From positions 35,914,775-35,978,774 of the forward strand of contig NW_023998415.1 of the NCBI RefSeq assembly GCF_014805625.2: DNA of 64,000 nt, in the 5' to 3' direction. The notes below the pieces were generated by a model. The model ran no database searches, was not told the DNA's origin, and worked only from the letters and a program-made list of their open reading frames with translations. Every line of letters starts with the position of its first letter. Position 1 is the first letter of the stretch. Source of the stretch: Glossina fuscipes. Its lineage: Eukaryota; Arthropoda; Insecta; Diptera; Glossinidae. Of the stretch, positions 25,840 through 38,671 are shown in pieces. The translations under genes and the position numbers were made by a program.

Positions 25840-26265
25840 TCTCAATAATGAACTTCTTACTGCGGCGAACATATTGCGGCCAAACGATGCCATGTATCAA
25901 AATGATAATGCGCCCATACACGCAGCCAAGGAGATTCAGTCTTGGTTTAAAGAGGATCAGAATATCAACAAACTTTCTCCCTGACCAGCACAATCGCTAG
26001 ATCTATATATAATTGAATCATTATGGGAAATATTGAAACAGAGAGCAAGGAGAAGAGTTCCATCCCCAACATCATTGAAGGAGTTTTGGGACGTTTTGGT
26101 GTTTAGGAACGCGACAGGACTCCGTCGAGAACGTTTCAAGCGTCCTACGAATCTATTCCGCAAAGGACTGCATCAGGTCTACAAGCAAATGGTGACATCA
26201 AACTTTATTAATAAGTAAAATGTTATACTTGTCGAGTGTTCATATTATTTCGACCATTTCCTGTA
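25840..26265 (+). pseudogene. Tc1-like transposase remnant with stop and frameshift
   Basis: From 25892 the frame reads M-Y-Q-N-D-N-A-P-I-H, the second-aspartate block of Tc1 transposases, and after an in-frame TGA at 25982-25984 continues as P-A-Q-S-L-D-L and I-I-E-S-L-W, the glutamate block, followed by E-I-L-K-Q-R-A-R-R-R-V. A frameshift near 26105-26121 moves it to a frame reading T-F-Q-A-S-Y-E-S-I-P-Q-R and ending in K-L-Y with a stop at 26209-26211, as Tc1 proteins usually end. Both catalytic D (25904-25906) and E (26015-26017) remain. The N-terminal DNA-binding part and first aspartate are not visible. A TTATTTCGACCATTTCCTGTA-like stretch ending near 26265 may be the right inverted terminal repeat. 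Confidence 0.85.
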
Positions 26266-27801
26266 CTACTACTACTACCTGGCGGACCCTTCCCTATGCA
26301 AGGATTCTCACGGAATCTGAATCTTTACAGTACAACAAAACAAAACTGTTGGTAATTTAGACAAACAACACAAGTATTTAGTGTAGAGTACTTAGAAGTT
26401 GGTCAACTTTGCTCGACCATGGAATGTAAAATCGGTTTTATGTGATATTTAGATAATCGTGGTCATCAGTTCGCATCGATGTTGGATGTTGTGATAAGCA
26501 CAAAATTTAACACCTAACTTAATGGTCTAAATACGAAAACTGGACAATTTTCTGTCCGCGACAAATCGATTCCATAATCATTCCGATTAAAATTATAAAT
26601 GCTTCGCAGAGTATCTGATGCATGCTTGGAAAATTGATTGAAAGAAGAGAAATGTAATGATGACGTTAGCGACCCTTGAAGGAAAATCCAAACATATTGC
26701 TACTAATTAATTGAAATTTTTCTTTAATTAAAATTTTGAATGCAAAAATCATGTCCTTGTATATATATATATATATATGTAATATATAACCTACGTACCG
26801 TAGGAACATAGTTCAAGCTCGAATTTGACTTAACTAACTTATACAGTAAGTGAGTTCCAAAAGATAGAATAAATGCTTTACGCAAGTGCTTTACTTTCGA
26901 AGATAAATCCGATATGTTTTCGGTACCCCTTGGAAGTTATAGAGAAATGTAAATATTCTTTCAAAATATCTAACGTATATAGGATATAAGTTGTTAGGCG
27001 GTTTTTGATGTGCCCAAAGAATTGCAGATGAACGGATTAACGTGTGGGGTAGTTCGGTAGCAGTATTCGTTTGTCGGTTCACTTGCCCACATTATCGTGA
27101 TATTCATTTATTTCAGCTATCTTCAGCTATCTGCTCATTTAGCTTATCCATCACGATCTCTTTTGCAGCTCCCTCAGCCTCGCCGGCGGCTTGATCAGTA
27201 AGAAAAGGGAAAGACACTGTTGAAACATAACAGCTGGTCTGATTCAGCTATGACAACCTTCCCGATTCCATATTGTACCCTACTTACTAACTGAACACTT
27301 ACGAACTTATCCTACAATATATAGCTAAGATAATTGAAGTCTATGTTTGGATTCTCATAATCGGTTTAAGTCAATCAAAGGAGTGCACTTTTGTGAATGT
27401 TTTCTGATCAAAAATTTGATGATAAGTAAAATGCCATAGAAAATTTTGAGAAAAAGTCATCCATCCTATTAACAAAAGGTTGAAGTTGTCATAAATTTCT
27501 TGAATTGGGGAAATTGAATGACGGTGGCATTGGGAAGGGACACGGCTCACTCATATAAACATATAAGCATCACTACCCTTCATCTTCAATTACTTTGATT
27601 TTCGCAATAAAAATGCTAAGTGAATTTACGACGACGTTCCAAAGTTGTTTATGAGGCAACAAATTATCTCTCATTCCCGGTAGTATGTACGAGGCAATGT
27701 CCCCAAAATTAAATGAAGTCTGAGAAATAATAGATCGATCAATAATTCCCGAGATTACATAAGAAATGACTTATTTTTATTTGTCTTCGCAAATTTGGAG
27801 T
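26266..27801. other. Gene-free sequence
   Basis: Starts with a short ACT triplet tract directly after the Tc1 remnant and contains a short AT array at about 26759-26778. No open frame shows a known motif. Confidence 0.6.
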
Positions 27802-28037
27802 TTATTCATCGACAGTATCAGCAATCGTATTGAGCAATCGTGCAATCAGTCCAATGCCTTTTTATAGAACGATTTATCATGATCCTGGAAGCACAATGCA
27901 CTTTCCGCAATCAGTTTATCAGTTAATTTATATCCTTTTGTCTGAAGCATCTTCAGTGAGTAAATCCCAGATCTAGGCATCGACTTGTCATAAGGTGCCT
28001 TTGTTCCGCTGTTAGTAAATGCGGTACGCATTTGCAC
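27802..28037 (-). pseudogene. Mariner transposase C-terminal fragment
   Basis: The minus-strand frame from 28037 reads A-P-Y-D-K-S-M-P-R-S-G-I-Y-S-L where mariners have P-P-Y-S-P-D-L-A-P-S-D-Y-x-L-F, then L-I-A-E-S-A-L-C-F-Q-D-H-D-K-S-F-Y-K-K, which fits the V-I-A-E-x-E-x-Y-F-E-x-K-D-K-S-F-Y-K-x-G-I block very well. After a frameshift near 27855 another frame reads G-I-G-L-I-A-R-L-L-N and ends D-T-V-D-E with a stop at 27802-27804, like the usual D-Y-V-D-E end. The third catalytic aspartate (P-S-D) is replaced by glycine, so the product would be inactive. Same lineage as the fragment at 13.2 kb by its wording. Confidence 0.75.
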
Positions 28038-29280
28038 TATAACAACAAAATCACGTTCTCTTGTTCAAGTGTGGCATGTAAAATAAGTCTTTTAACATTG
28101 TTATGATGTCAGCCATCTCTTAAGTATTCAATTATTGAAAATACTTTTCATTGTCCATTTAATGTTTCCGCGCGTGAACATTCACGATCATGTTGGGCCT
28201 CTACTGTGCTCAGCAGCATTGCGGCCCCTTTTTGGAGCCAGCAAGCTATCGATAAGTTGTTGTTATCGACGGAAAAAATTTGCCGTAACATTTTCAAGGT
28301 CAATACTAAATTTAGACTAAATTTCCGAAATGAAAATAAAAATTTGCGTCAGTAAAACAGCTATAGCTTATAATTAAGCGGTGGTAGTGATCCAAAACTG
28401 AGATGTACTCTTTTGTTGTTTTTTCGTTTGTTAGCTGCTACTACGTCCATGTGTCAGTCTTGCGAATTATTGACCGATGTGTTTCTATGGAAGATTGTGG
28501 GAGGGAAGACGACACATGTTAAATCTTTTATTTTTACACACATTTGCAGGCGTTTTCTAATAATTTCTTATGTGAATGTGTGTGTGTTTGCGTGGTTTTA
28601 TTTTTCATTAAAAGCGATTTTTGTTTTGCTTTTGTGGTGCATACCATAAAATAAGTGAAAAATATAAGCATTTGTGTGTACATGTGTGCGCGTGGGTGTA
28701 TCTAAATCGTGGGAAATTTCATCTAAATTGACCATATGTGGTGGTGGCATCATACACACTTAAGAAATTGAACAACATTTTTTCTGCTTTTCCTTTTTGT
28801 TTTTTTTTTTTTTTCTTCTCATTTATACAGCAACCAAAACAAAAAAAAGAAAAGTAATTTTCATCTTTTGACTTCGTTCTCTTTCTGCTTCTTCTTTTTC
28901 ATATTGAACCTTTCGTCTGAACGTTTTGTTATGATTGCAAGGCGCAGTTGTTGTTATTGTAGATAAATATACAAGTGGAGATGAGTTTTGTTTTAAGCCC
29001 ATGCACATATGCACAAAAGCGAAGCTTTCTGATCTGAAAAAGAGACTCTCACACGCCCCCAACAGGCGACCTGATTTCATCTTATCTTGTGGCGGCGACG
29101 GTGGTAGTTGTTGTTGCTGTTGTTTGCTATTCATCTACATTTTGTGGTTAAGTTACGGTAACCGCAGGCCATATTGTATCTATCTTCCCATGTGCGTGTG
29201 TGTATGTGTATGTGTATGTGTGTATAAAATAGCGTAAGGAAAGCCTTCGTTGCGCTTATTACGAAGCTAGCACAAAATAT
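28038..29280. other. Gene-free sequence with T run and a poly-Q-containing frame
   Basis: A 103-codon minus-strand frame (29134-28823) starts with five glutamines and Pro-Pro-Ser-Pro-Pro. It ends in the translation of a pyrimidine-rich tract and has no known domain, so it is probably chance. A TG-rich tract lies at about 29190-29223 and a T run near 28797-28814. Confidence 0.5.
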
Positions 29281-29286
29281 TCGCAC

Positions 29287-29320
<34 letters not shown>

Positions 29321-30177
29321 GTAAGTACGTAGGCATGATGTTGTTATTATCGTTGTTGTTGTTTTTATTGTTGTTGCTATTGTTGTTGTGTCAGCTTGTT
29401 GGCCTTTGGTCACCTTCATTTAATTCACTCACCTACGATATTTCACAATAAGTCACAAACACGCACTTAAGGCACATATCGCGCAAGCTCACGTACCTTA
29501 ATATACAAACACGAAGATAAATTGTAATGGAAAAGTCTTTCTTTCCTGAAAATCATATTAAAATATTATTCTTTATCCCTGGCCCCCCTCTCCTACATCT
29601 GCCGTGACTCTTATCTCTCTAACACAAAATATTTTTAATATTTAACTAATTGTAACTGCAACACTCTGACGGCCCTAGTCAACTTGAATATAAATTAAGG
29701 CAAAAAAAAAAAAAAAAAGAAAAAGGAAACCAAAGCAGTAACCTGACCATCATCATAGTTGACCTTTTATGCTTTTGGTATCAGAAAGCGATATTTTTCT
29801 ATTTCTATTTTCTATTTATTTATTTTTATTTTTATTTTTATTTTTTTTCTTTCTTTTTTTATTGCCTTCGTAGTCGTTTCTTGTATTTTCACTGAGTGTG
29901 TAACCTTTTCAATATCACCTAAGTGGTACCAAACAATATCTGTTAAAACAAAACCGCCCATCGCCGCTGAAGATGCCCATTGTTGTTTTAAGTAATAGTT
30001 GAAAAAGTCAAAAAGAAAGCCTTCTGAGTTCGGTCTTCATAGTGCAGTTAACTTTATTGTACATAGTTTTGCCACACAGAGTACATACACACTTTGCATT
30101 GCCTCTGCCTCCCCCTTTCTATTGGCCACCGTAATATAAACAATACCGTAATTTTATTACTTTACTCTTAAATGTGT

Positions 30178-30216
<39 letters not shown>

Positions 30217-30354
30217 TTCTCTCACTCTCTCTTTCTCTTTCTCTCTCTCGCTTTCAATATGAATAAGAAACGTGTGGTCCAGTTAAATCATATAACGAAA
30301 ATATCTTTAACTATGCATTGAAGATGGACCATCTTTGTTTCTAACATTAACAAC

Positions 30355-30400
<46 letters not shown>

Positions 30401-31229
30401 GCAACAACAATAACGACAACGAAAACGACAACGACAACGACAACGACAACAACAATAATAATAATAATGTCGATGTAAAAATTCGTTATGATTTTTGGGT
30501 TTGGGTTCGATATACAGTCAAGTTTGTGAAAACTGAAATCACGATTTACAAAATGTTTTACATAAAATTTCACAGCATTCGTTGTTAAGACCTGTTGCAG
30601 TCTTATATTTGTTGTTATTGTTGTTTATATAGCTTTACCAGCTGCAACAGGACACAAAAACTAAATGAAATGTGCACTTGAAAGCTAGCTGTGCCTTGTT
30701 TCCATCTTGCAGTAAATATTAAAAAGAGATAGAAAGAGATAGATTGATAGAGACAAATGATATATTAGCAACAAACACATAAACATATACATGCACGCAT
30801 ACTTTCACATTAGCCATATAAGCTACATTTGTATTTATCGAAATTTTTAACTTTTGTTTTTCGGTTAAGCTGCCACAATATCGATCTGCAGTCGTTTGAA
30901 GGTAAAACAATATATTTTCTTTATTTATATATGTATATATATATGTTGTAAGTATGTATGCTTATCTGTCCGTCTGTGTGTCTATCTATCTATGCCTGAA
31001 GTTTGAACGAATTTGTTATGATTTTGATTTCTTTAGGGATTGGTTTGTATGGCTCTCTAAACGAACGTACAAATGTTTGTGTCTGCATACTGCATGCACG
31101 GCACTCTGGGCTTAGCTCTTTATACGGTCACAAGTTCAAACACTTGTTTTATGGCAATTTTAACAATGACTTTCAACAATCGAATTCACGAGATTTGTAT
31201 ATACATACGTACATATATATGCATATACA

Positions 31230-31274
<45 letters not shown>

Positions 31275-32650
31275 CACCAGGTAATACTTTATTCTTCTCT
31301 TTTATTTTGATTTAATATTTGTTTAACTTTTCTATTTTTTTTTACTTATTTTTTTTTTGTTTTATGAATTTCAATTTTATTGAAGACCAGATGAAGAGAA
31401 TAAAGTAGAAAGGAAAAGAGATTTAGGACATTTGGTTGTGTTGTTTTACTCTATAACGGGATCTACCGAACGAAATTTTTATCATGACATCATTTGCATA
31501 TCGATGAGAATTATTTAATTAAATACCGTTAGTTCGCATTAACTCGTAATACACATGATGAACAAACAAAAACTTTTACGATATAAATTTTGAAAAATCA
31601 AAAAAAAAAAAAAAAAGAAGAAATTTTTTATGCCCAATAGGCAAACCCGTTATTACCTGTTATTAATTAAACGAAATAATGAATGATTCGTAGAGTTTAG
31701 TTATATCTAATCGAATCCTTTTCATTTCATTTCATTACGTTATAAAGTAACGTAAAACCCCAAATTCATTCATTACAATTTAACTTGATTCCCATGATTG
31801 CAAAATAAATATTTAACAAAGTAACAAAAACAAAACAAAGAAGTAAAAGAAACGGGTAGAGGCGTTGGACGAAAGAACGAACAAAACGGGAATATAGTGA
31901 AAAGTAGAAGGAGAAGTTTAATTCAGTATATCAGCGATGATCGTGCCATACTTATAACAGTTAAAGGTCATTGCAAGTAATATAACACAACACATTCCAG
32001 CTCACGCATACAAAAGCACACATAGGACGTTGCTGATGAAGAACAACCAGCGCAAAAAACGAATAGAACAATAAAATCAGAAAACGGCGAACAAAAAAAA
32101 AAAAAATAAATAAATAAATAAATAAAAAAAAATAAAAATAAATAAATAAATAAAAATAAAATAAATAAATAAATAATAAGGAAAAAAACAAACAAAAAAA
32201 AAAAAAAACAAAAGAAAGAAACAACCCATTACAACAGCCAAGAGCTAGTTGAATAAAAGAAGCAAACAACACACATAAACATGATCTCTATGAAAAATGT
32301 AAACGGACCCGAACGACTGAAAAGATGAGGCATTCGAACTACACTACAATAAAAAAGCTAAGAGTTCAATTTTTTTTTCCTCTTGATTCTCCTTCATCAT
32401 ATACCTATAAACACAAAAAATAATCCAAACTACACCCACACACATTTAGAGCAGAAACATAACAAAAAACAAAAAAAAAAAAAAAGCTCAAAAAACAAGA
32501 AACGGAAAACAGCGCAAAACAGGAGATAAAAACAAAACTTATTTTTTTTAGTTTTTTTATTTTTATTTTTTTTTATATACAAACGGGTAAAGGGAAGTTC
32601 GCCCCACTAATAAGCTCTTTAAAAAGCGTAAAGAATAGGGAAATTTTTAT
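29281..32650. repeat. Very dense microsatellite block
   Basis: Arrays include AT at 29287-29311, GTT-type triplets at about 29339-29390, an A run near 29702-29718, TTTA at about 29815-29847, TC at about 30181-30249, AAT at 30355-30400 continuing as AAC/GAC triplets to about 30468, AT at 31222-31272, A runs near 31601-31616, and AAAT units at about 32103-32177. Open frames here are repeat translations. A short repeat-free stretch at 29390-29520 may be non-coding regulatory sequence. Confidence 0.85.
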
Positions 32651-34730
32651 TCTGCTTCTTCTTGCCAAATTACATTGTCTATAATCGATTCCGATTCGAG
32701 AACACGGTGTCTTCAGTTAATTTAAGGATATTCGCTACCAAACATGGCATGTAATGCCTTACAACCTGCTCCTCGTTCTCCTCCTTATTCTCGCTTATGA
32801 GAGTTTTCGTATCGAAAATCGAGGACATATACAATGTCGCGCTGATTGCAAGGTAATGCAAGGGTCGGTCGTATTCTATTTAAATCGCAAAAGTAATCTA
32901 ACTGACTAACTAACTTCAAAATGAATTGTATAATTTACCTATTGAATCTTAAATTATCCCCTTCCGCTATCCTCGGCTCATTGCCTATGCGGTGCCTGCA
33001 TTCACATATATAAAGGTATATAGCACAACTAGTCCTCATTCGGAATTATATAAATTTACACACATGATAGCCTGAGTAAGTGATAGCAATGCATATATGG
33101 CTTAAATATATGTAACTAAATATATCGGTTAGTAGCCAACAGAGATTCTTTCCTTTGCCTATCTTCTTAAGATTATGTCGAGGCATTTCTTTCCTACTCC
33201 TAGTCTCTTTCGATCCTAACCTTGGAGAATTGCGAGCTTTTAAAGGAAAGGAAAGATTGCAGCACGAGATTATAGCTTAAAAGAAGAGAACTTGAATAAT
33301 AAACCGGACCTATCTACCGACTTCAAACAGACACTGCGAACAGTGGGAAGGAAAATTTTTTTGCAAGTGATTTCAACACATGCGCGAAATATCGAACTTG
33401 GATGATACTGATTCATACTGATCACAACATTCATTCAGACTTGTTATCTTCTTTCGCCAGAACTATTGGTAACTAGTCGTCGTCTTTCATATGAACTCTA
33501 AACAAATTCATTGATTAAATGCGCAATGAACCATCTGCTGCTGTTTCTGGCTTTGAATTCTCGCGGAAGAAGAAGAAGATTGTTTCAGACATTTGTTTAG
33601 GTACTGCCGAAATTGACTGAACTTGATCAAAGTCGTAGCAGTCAATGTGTTATACACGAATGTGATTAGACGGATGGGCGTAGTTCTGATAGATACAAAG
33701 GCAATTTTGTTCAGCAAATGTAAGAGAATTTTACTCCGATTTTTTGCATTAATTGCCTGCCAGGCAGGACTTGGGGGAAATGTTTTAAATTCGATTCAGA
33801 TAATGCATCGATTAAATGAAGGGCAGTATGCTACGAAATTGTTGAAACTTCACTTATATTTGCCAGATCGATTCTCCTTGCAAATCTTAAAACATGCCTA
33901 CCTAGTGAACATTTTTCATCAAATCTAGAAGTTGTGGCGATCGTACTTAGGAATTTTAGATATTTGGGCAAGAAAATATATATTAAGCTTTGAAGAGAAT
34001 ATAATGAAGAACAAATGTACTTCATCGAGTCATTTATTCAAATACTTTTGTTTTTATATATGCAATATGTGTATGCCTTGCAGGGTTGCCGAAGTATAGT
34101 TTACCGCTGGGAGAACATTTGAAAAACTCAATCCATTTCTTCGACTGCATACTTTTACATGTATGTGCATCCAATACAAATAAGTTGACTGTTGGTCGTC
34201 AATTGTTCGCTATTTCTAGAGAGAAAAGTTAAGCCAAAAAAGTCACTTTTTACTTTACAAAGAGTTAGGCATTTAAGTACACTAATCAAAAAGCTGAATA
34301 CTTTTCCGATTTATATTGAGTGCGCTATTTTATTATACTAAGGTATCTATCTGAAGTTTTATTTCATAAGAGAGTGAACTTTGCCTGTGTTTGTTACTTT
34401 GCCTATTAAATGCACACAAACTTAAAAATTTGATTCGCGACTTAATTAAATTGCGTTTAGGAGAAGGCTATGCGAAAGGTGTTTGTCTAAATGTTTGCGA
34501 AAAAAAAAAAAGGGAAAAAATTCTTTCAATTAAAATATTCAGATCGAGGTGCACGGTATACTTCTCCGTTGTATAATACAACCGCTATGTAGTTTTTTAT
34601 CCGTTTGCTATTTTGTGTGATGCTACACTACTGCAATCTGCTTTTAAGGCCACCTTAAGGGCGTTTTTGATCGAACTTGTTTCAACTTTGGATTGTTATT
34701 GTAAAATCAAATGAATGTTGTTATGTATTT
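32651..34730. other. Gene-free, mostly single-copy sequence
   Basis: Few simple repeats apart from an A run near 34500-34511. The 101-codon frame at 33623-33928 and its minus-strand partners have no recognised motif. Confidence 0.6.
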
Positions 34731-35710
34731 TTGTTTCTTTTTTTTTTTTTTTTTTTTTTAATTTTTTAGTTGAATTCTTTTCTTTCTTTTTAATAAGTTG
34801 TGCTTACGTTGTTAGCGTTACACCCCCTTTGTTAAATGATCATCAAAACAATGTACAGAGTAATGATCAAACAACAGACGAATAACGAAACAAACACCAA
34901 ACAGAACGTATACAGCAAGTGTCTCTCATTTGTGTGGCTGTGTAGTATTTGTGAGACGTTACATACAAATCAGTGCATTCATTACATGTTCAATAAATAA
35001 ATAAAAAAAAATAAAAATAAAAATAAATAAATAAAAAAAAAAAAAAGGAATAAAAATAAGAAGAAAAAGAAGAAGACGAAGATAAAGAAGAGTTCAAAAT
35101 TTGCAATTGTTTCAAATGCTATTGAATTCGTTTTAATGTTAACAATGGTATCTTTTTTTCGTTTTTCTCATTTTTCTTTTCTTTTTCTATGTGATTTTGT
35201 TTTTTTTTTTTTTTTTTTTTTGTTTTTCCTGTTTTTGCCTAACAATGCCAAACTAACGAAAATTTGTTGGGCGAGTGTTAGACGTGTTGTTTTTGAAAAA
35301 CCTTCAAAATTCAGCAGCAACTTCATTTCAGTGGTAAATAGAGAGATTTTTTGGCTGCTTGAGTAGCCAAATTTTTAAATAAATTTTCTGACCGCTTGCC
35401 TTTTGTTCATGAAAGAATCAGCAATAACTAAAAAAACAACAAAAAAAAAAAAAAAAACAAAAAAACAGAAGAAAAATGGAAAATACAAAAACAAAAAACA
35501 GCAACAACAACAGCAAAGCAAAGAAGAAAAAAAGCCAAATAAGTAAATAGAAAAAGAAAAAAAAACAAACAAACAAACAAACAAACAAACGCAAATCAAT
35601 GCAAACAATACCGGGATTCGAAAACAAAAGGCGCCTCTTTAAGTTGTGTAAGGGGTTCAAGAGGTTAGTGCCAGACTGTAATGCAAACTTAGAAACAAAA
35701 CGCTACGAGA
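34731..35710. repeat. Homopolymer and AAAT-rich block
   Basis: Contains T runs at about 34738-34759 and 35200-35221, AAAT/A tracts at about 34996-35046, A runs at about 35441-35456, and CAAA tetramers at about 35565-35590. Frames across it read Phe or Lys repeats and are not genes. Confidence 0.85.
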
Positions 35711-36110
35711 TGTAAGCCTAATGATAACCGCAGTTTATGTTAAGCATAAATCAATATTTATGATATCATCATATTATTATTGTTATCGTTGTGATTGGCA
35801 TTCAATTATAATAATTGACCTTAAATATGTAAAACCTTAATCTCTCTCTCTCTCTCTCTCTCTCACTCATTCTTGACATCTCTCATTCACTCCTTTTTAA
35901 CAGCTCAGTCATAATTCGCATCCAATAATCTGGTCTAGTTTAAAGGCCAAATGCCATTGTGCATCAAATGGGATGTTGTTTAGCCATTGATCGCAATGCT
36001 GTCAGCTTTTTCAAGCGCACACATAAATGGCATTTAATTTTAATGAAATTTATTAGCAACATGTAGTCACACAATCATTTACGCATAATAGTAACGAGAG
36101 TGTAACGGGC
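35711..36110. promoter_or_regulatory. Candidate conserved non-coding element (35.7-36.1 kb)
   Basis: Apart from a TC array at 35842-35864, the block is repeat-free and carries CATAATTCG, CCAATAATC, ATAAATGGCATTTAATTTTA, TTTATTAGC and ACAATCATTTACGCATAA words, which are typical homeodomain-type sites. No open frame. The regulatory role is inferred from composition only. Confidence 0.25.
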
Positions 36111-37839
36111 TTTCCCGATTTTCAAAAGTTTATCTTCATTTCCACAGTTCAAAAGCGCTCAAATCTCTTACTCTAATAACAGTTTAAAGCGAAAGAATGT
36201 TCTAACAAACATCTTACTCGAATCCAAGGAGCAAGGGTCTAGGTCTCTATCTCTTATGCCAAGTTTTTGCACTAGTTGTGGTACAAGGGCATGTTGTATG
36301 CATGGGCGGACAACATCATAACATCGAGAAAAAGTTGGGATAGACTCATCTCTTATTATATGAACCGCTGTGCTGTGCTGGTCTACGCGATTCTTCTCGT
36401 TGTTGGGACAATGTCTGCCCAAGTCTTAGACTCTCAACTCTTGACTCTAAAGGTAGTCTCTTTGAGCAAAGATTAGTTACCTTGAATAAGCTACAAGTAC
36501 CTATTGACAATGGTCACCTATTCGTAGCAGTTACTCAAGTATAGATTAATTGTGAAAGTACTTGAGCATTGTAAAATACTTAAACTATATGATCGTATAA
36601 GGATTGGCCTTTTATAAGCGAAATAAATAAATAAAAGAAAAAAGAAAATTCTTTCTTGGGAATGAGGCTCCACGTGTGTTATATGAATAACTGTAGGGCG
36701 ATTTAGGATACTTTTAATAACATTTTTACTTGTTTTGATCTCTTGCTTTGCTATAGAAATATAATTAATCGAGCGACTGGGAGAGGTGGTGATTATTTAG
36801 ATCGGCGAACTATTTGCGTATTTAGCTCGTTACCCAGGTTCCTCACGCACCCATCTTATACCTCAGTCAGTAGTATGATAAAAGGTTTACATTTATTTTG
36901 GGGTAAATACCCTAATATTTACCACTAACTTGCATATAACGTTCAGCTTCAAGATCGTCAAGTCGATAATTGTAAAATTTGAAAATCACACCTAATATTA
37001 TGGCAATGGGCAAATTGTAGGCTAAGATCGTGAGCGATTGCAAAGTGTGTCCATCTGTTTTAAATGCAATTTACTATTGGTGTTAGCTGCTTTGGCTAAA
37101 ATCGGCGACATATGTTAACAGGTTAGAAGTCCGGAAGTATTTGGCGAAATTAATGTAACCCTTACAGCGGATATAGAAAGTCTTTCATTTTCAGTCTTTC
37201 ATTCAAAGCCTCGTACATTGTCGCCGTACGTTAGAGAGGTCTATGACATGATCTACATTCTAGATCTATTCAAGTTTGAGCCAAACCTAATAAGTTTGTG
37301 TGGCATTTAGAGATTTTTTAAAGCTAAAGAATATTTAATACCGATTGGTGCACACGCCGTTTGTTTTAGCAGAAACATTTCCCAACAAGGACTCAACCGA
37401 CTGCAATGTATGCGCGATCCTCTTAGCTTTCAGAAGCCTACGTCAAACGATTGAATTATTTGCAAGTGGCAAGGGACTTGTCCGTAAAGTACCATTAAAA
37501 TGGCGCTTTTTACCTTTATTGCTTTTCAAAGTCGTAGAATGATTTTCACCGAATTCGATTTTCGTTGACTAGCTCTGGAACCGCCGTATTCGCGTTCCAT
37601 TCCCAAGTAATTGTAAGAATTGTTTGATTTATTATTGGCTTCTAATAGATTGCATTCTGGCTGTGTCAAGTCTATACTGCTTCGCCATCCTTTCCCCTTG
37701 CTCTCTCTATCCTTTACGCATTGCTTTCATTGCTTCATTCTAATTTTAAAATGTATTTTTGGATTTAGGAAAATATAAAAGAATGAGACAACGAGTGACT
37801 TGTCCTTAGGGTGATTTTTCTAATTTGAAATCCAATCAG
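36111..37839. other. Gene-free single-copy sequence
   Basis: Frames on both strands at 36168-36476 overlap and neither shows a known domain. Another at 37345-37542 is equally unrecognised. Little low-complexity DNA is present. Confidence 0.55.
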
Positions 37840-38671
37840 GATATAATATCGATATACAAATTTCCCAATAAGTTTCAACTGAGGAGAGTTGTGAAGCGAA
37901 GACGACAACCCCCTTTTTTTTTTTAATAAATCTTGCAGCGTATCCCTGATTACTCTTGCAACGTATGGCCGAGATTTGGCATGAGTTAGCGTTTGGCCTT
38001 TTTTGCAACAATACTTCGTTCAATTTGTTCAATTGACTTCGGCGGCCATCTGCAGCACCAGTTCCATTCCGTTCTAGCAGCTCAGCAATACATTACACCT
38101 TGCTGATCGCGCATTATGCATAGTAAGTCTTTACGCCCACGAACATTTCACTTCGGTGTCGATGTGAATGGCATTCCTAAGCGAAACCAATGACTTTTTG
38201 CGCTTGGGATTGACGTAGTACTAGATTCACTCTTCATTGTCCTTTCAACTCTTCTTTCTTTGCCTGACAGGCAATGAAATTGCGGTTCGAGACGAATTTC
38301 CGGTCAACTCGCTGGGTAGACATTTTTTCAATCCTTTGGCAAATGTCTACAAGCCGTTGATTTATTAACTACTTCGAAAGTTTTTTTGAGAATTTGAGTA
38401 AAGTTCTCGTCCAATAATTCTGGCAATTCATTGACTTTCTTGATCCTTCAGGCCGTGCTCTTTCATTGGCATCGAAATCATTGCTTTTAAATCGTTGAAA
38501 CTAAAACCAACAATTGACATATGATGGAGCAGAATAATTGTAAGCTTCCAAGAGTGCATGATAGTCCTTGGCAGCAGATTTATTCAAATTAAAAAACAGA
38601 GCTTTCTCGCTGAAAACAGTTACTTTATGTAGAGGAAGGTGAAAATCATCGAATTTAATTGTTGCGGACAT
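37840..38671 (-). pseudogene. Mos1-like mariner transposase, decayed copy
   Basis: Reading the minus strand, a start-like Met at 38671 is followed by F-F-N-L-N-K-S-A-A-K (about 38596-38567) and F-Q-R-F-K-S-N-D-F-D (about 38500-38471), the helix-turn-helix part of mariner transposases. Later come a worn form of the first catalytic block, then V-N-P-K-R-K-K-S (about 38213-38190), the Mos1-type motif, then R-P-Y-V-A-R-V-I-R-D-T-L-Q-D-L (about 37970-37926), the second-aspartate block. The aspartate of H-D-N is lost. A worn equivalent of the P-x-Y-S-P-D-L-A-P block lies about 37862-37905. Several stops and frameshifts are present, about nine residues are missing before the first catalytic block, and the C-terminal 60 or so residues are gone. 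It belongs to the DD34D group by its motifs; the Mos1-like wording points to the mauritiana subfamily. Terminal repeats were not identified. Confidence 0.85.

Noticed and set aside
28823..29134. Minus-strand frame starting with poly-glutamine
   Set aside because: Short Gln run from a GTT-type tract, end composed of a pyrimidine tract translation, no known domain or splice context.
30969..30995. GTCCGTCTGTGTGTC as a minus-strand repeat box
   Set aside because: It lies inside a GTCT/TATC simple-repeat tract and has no GGGTATAA end nearby.
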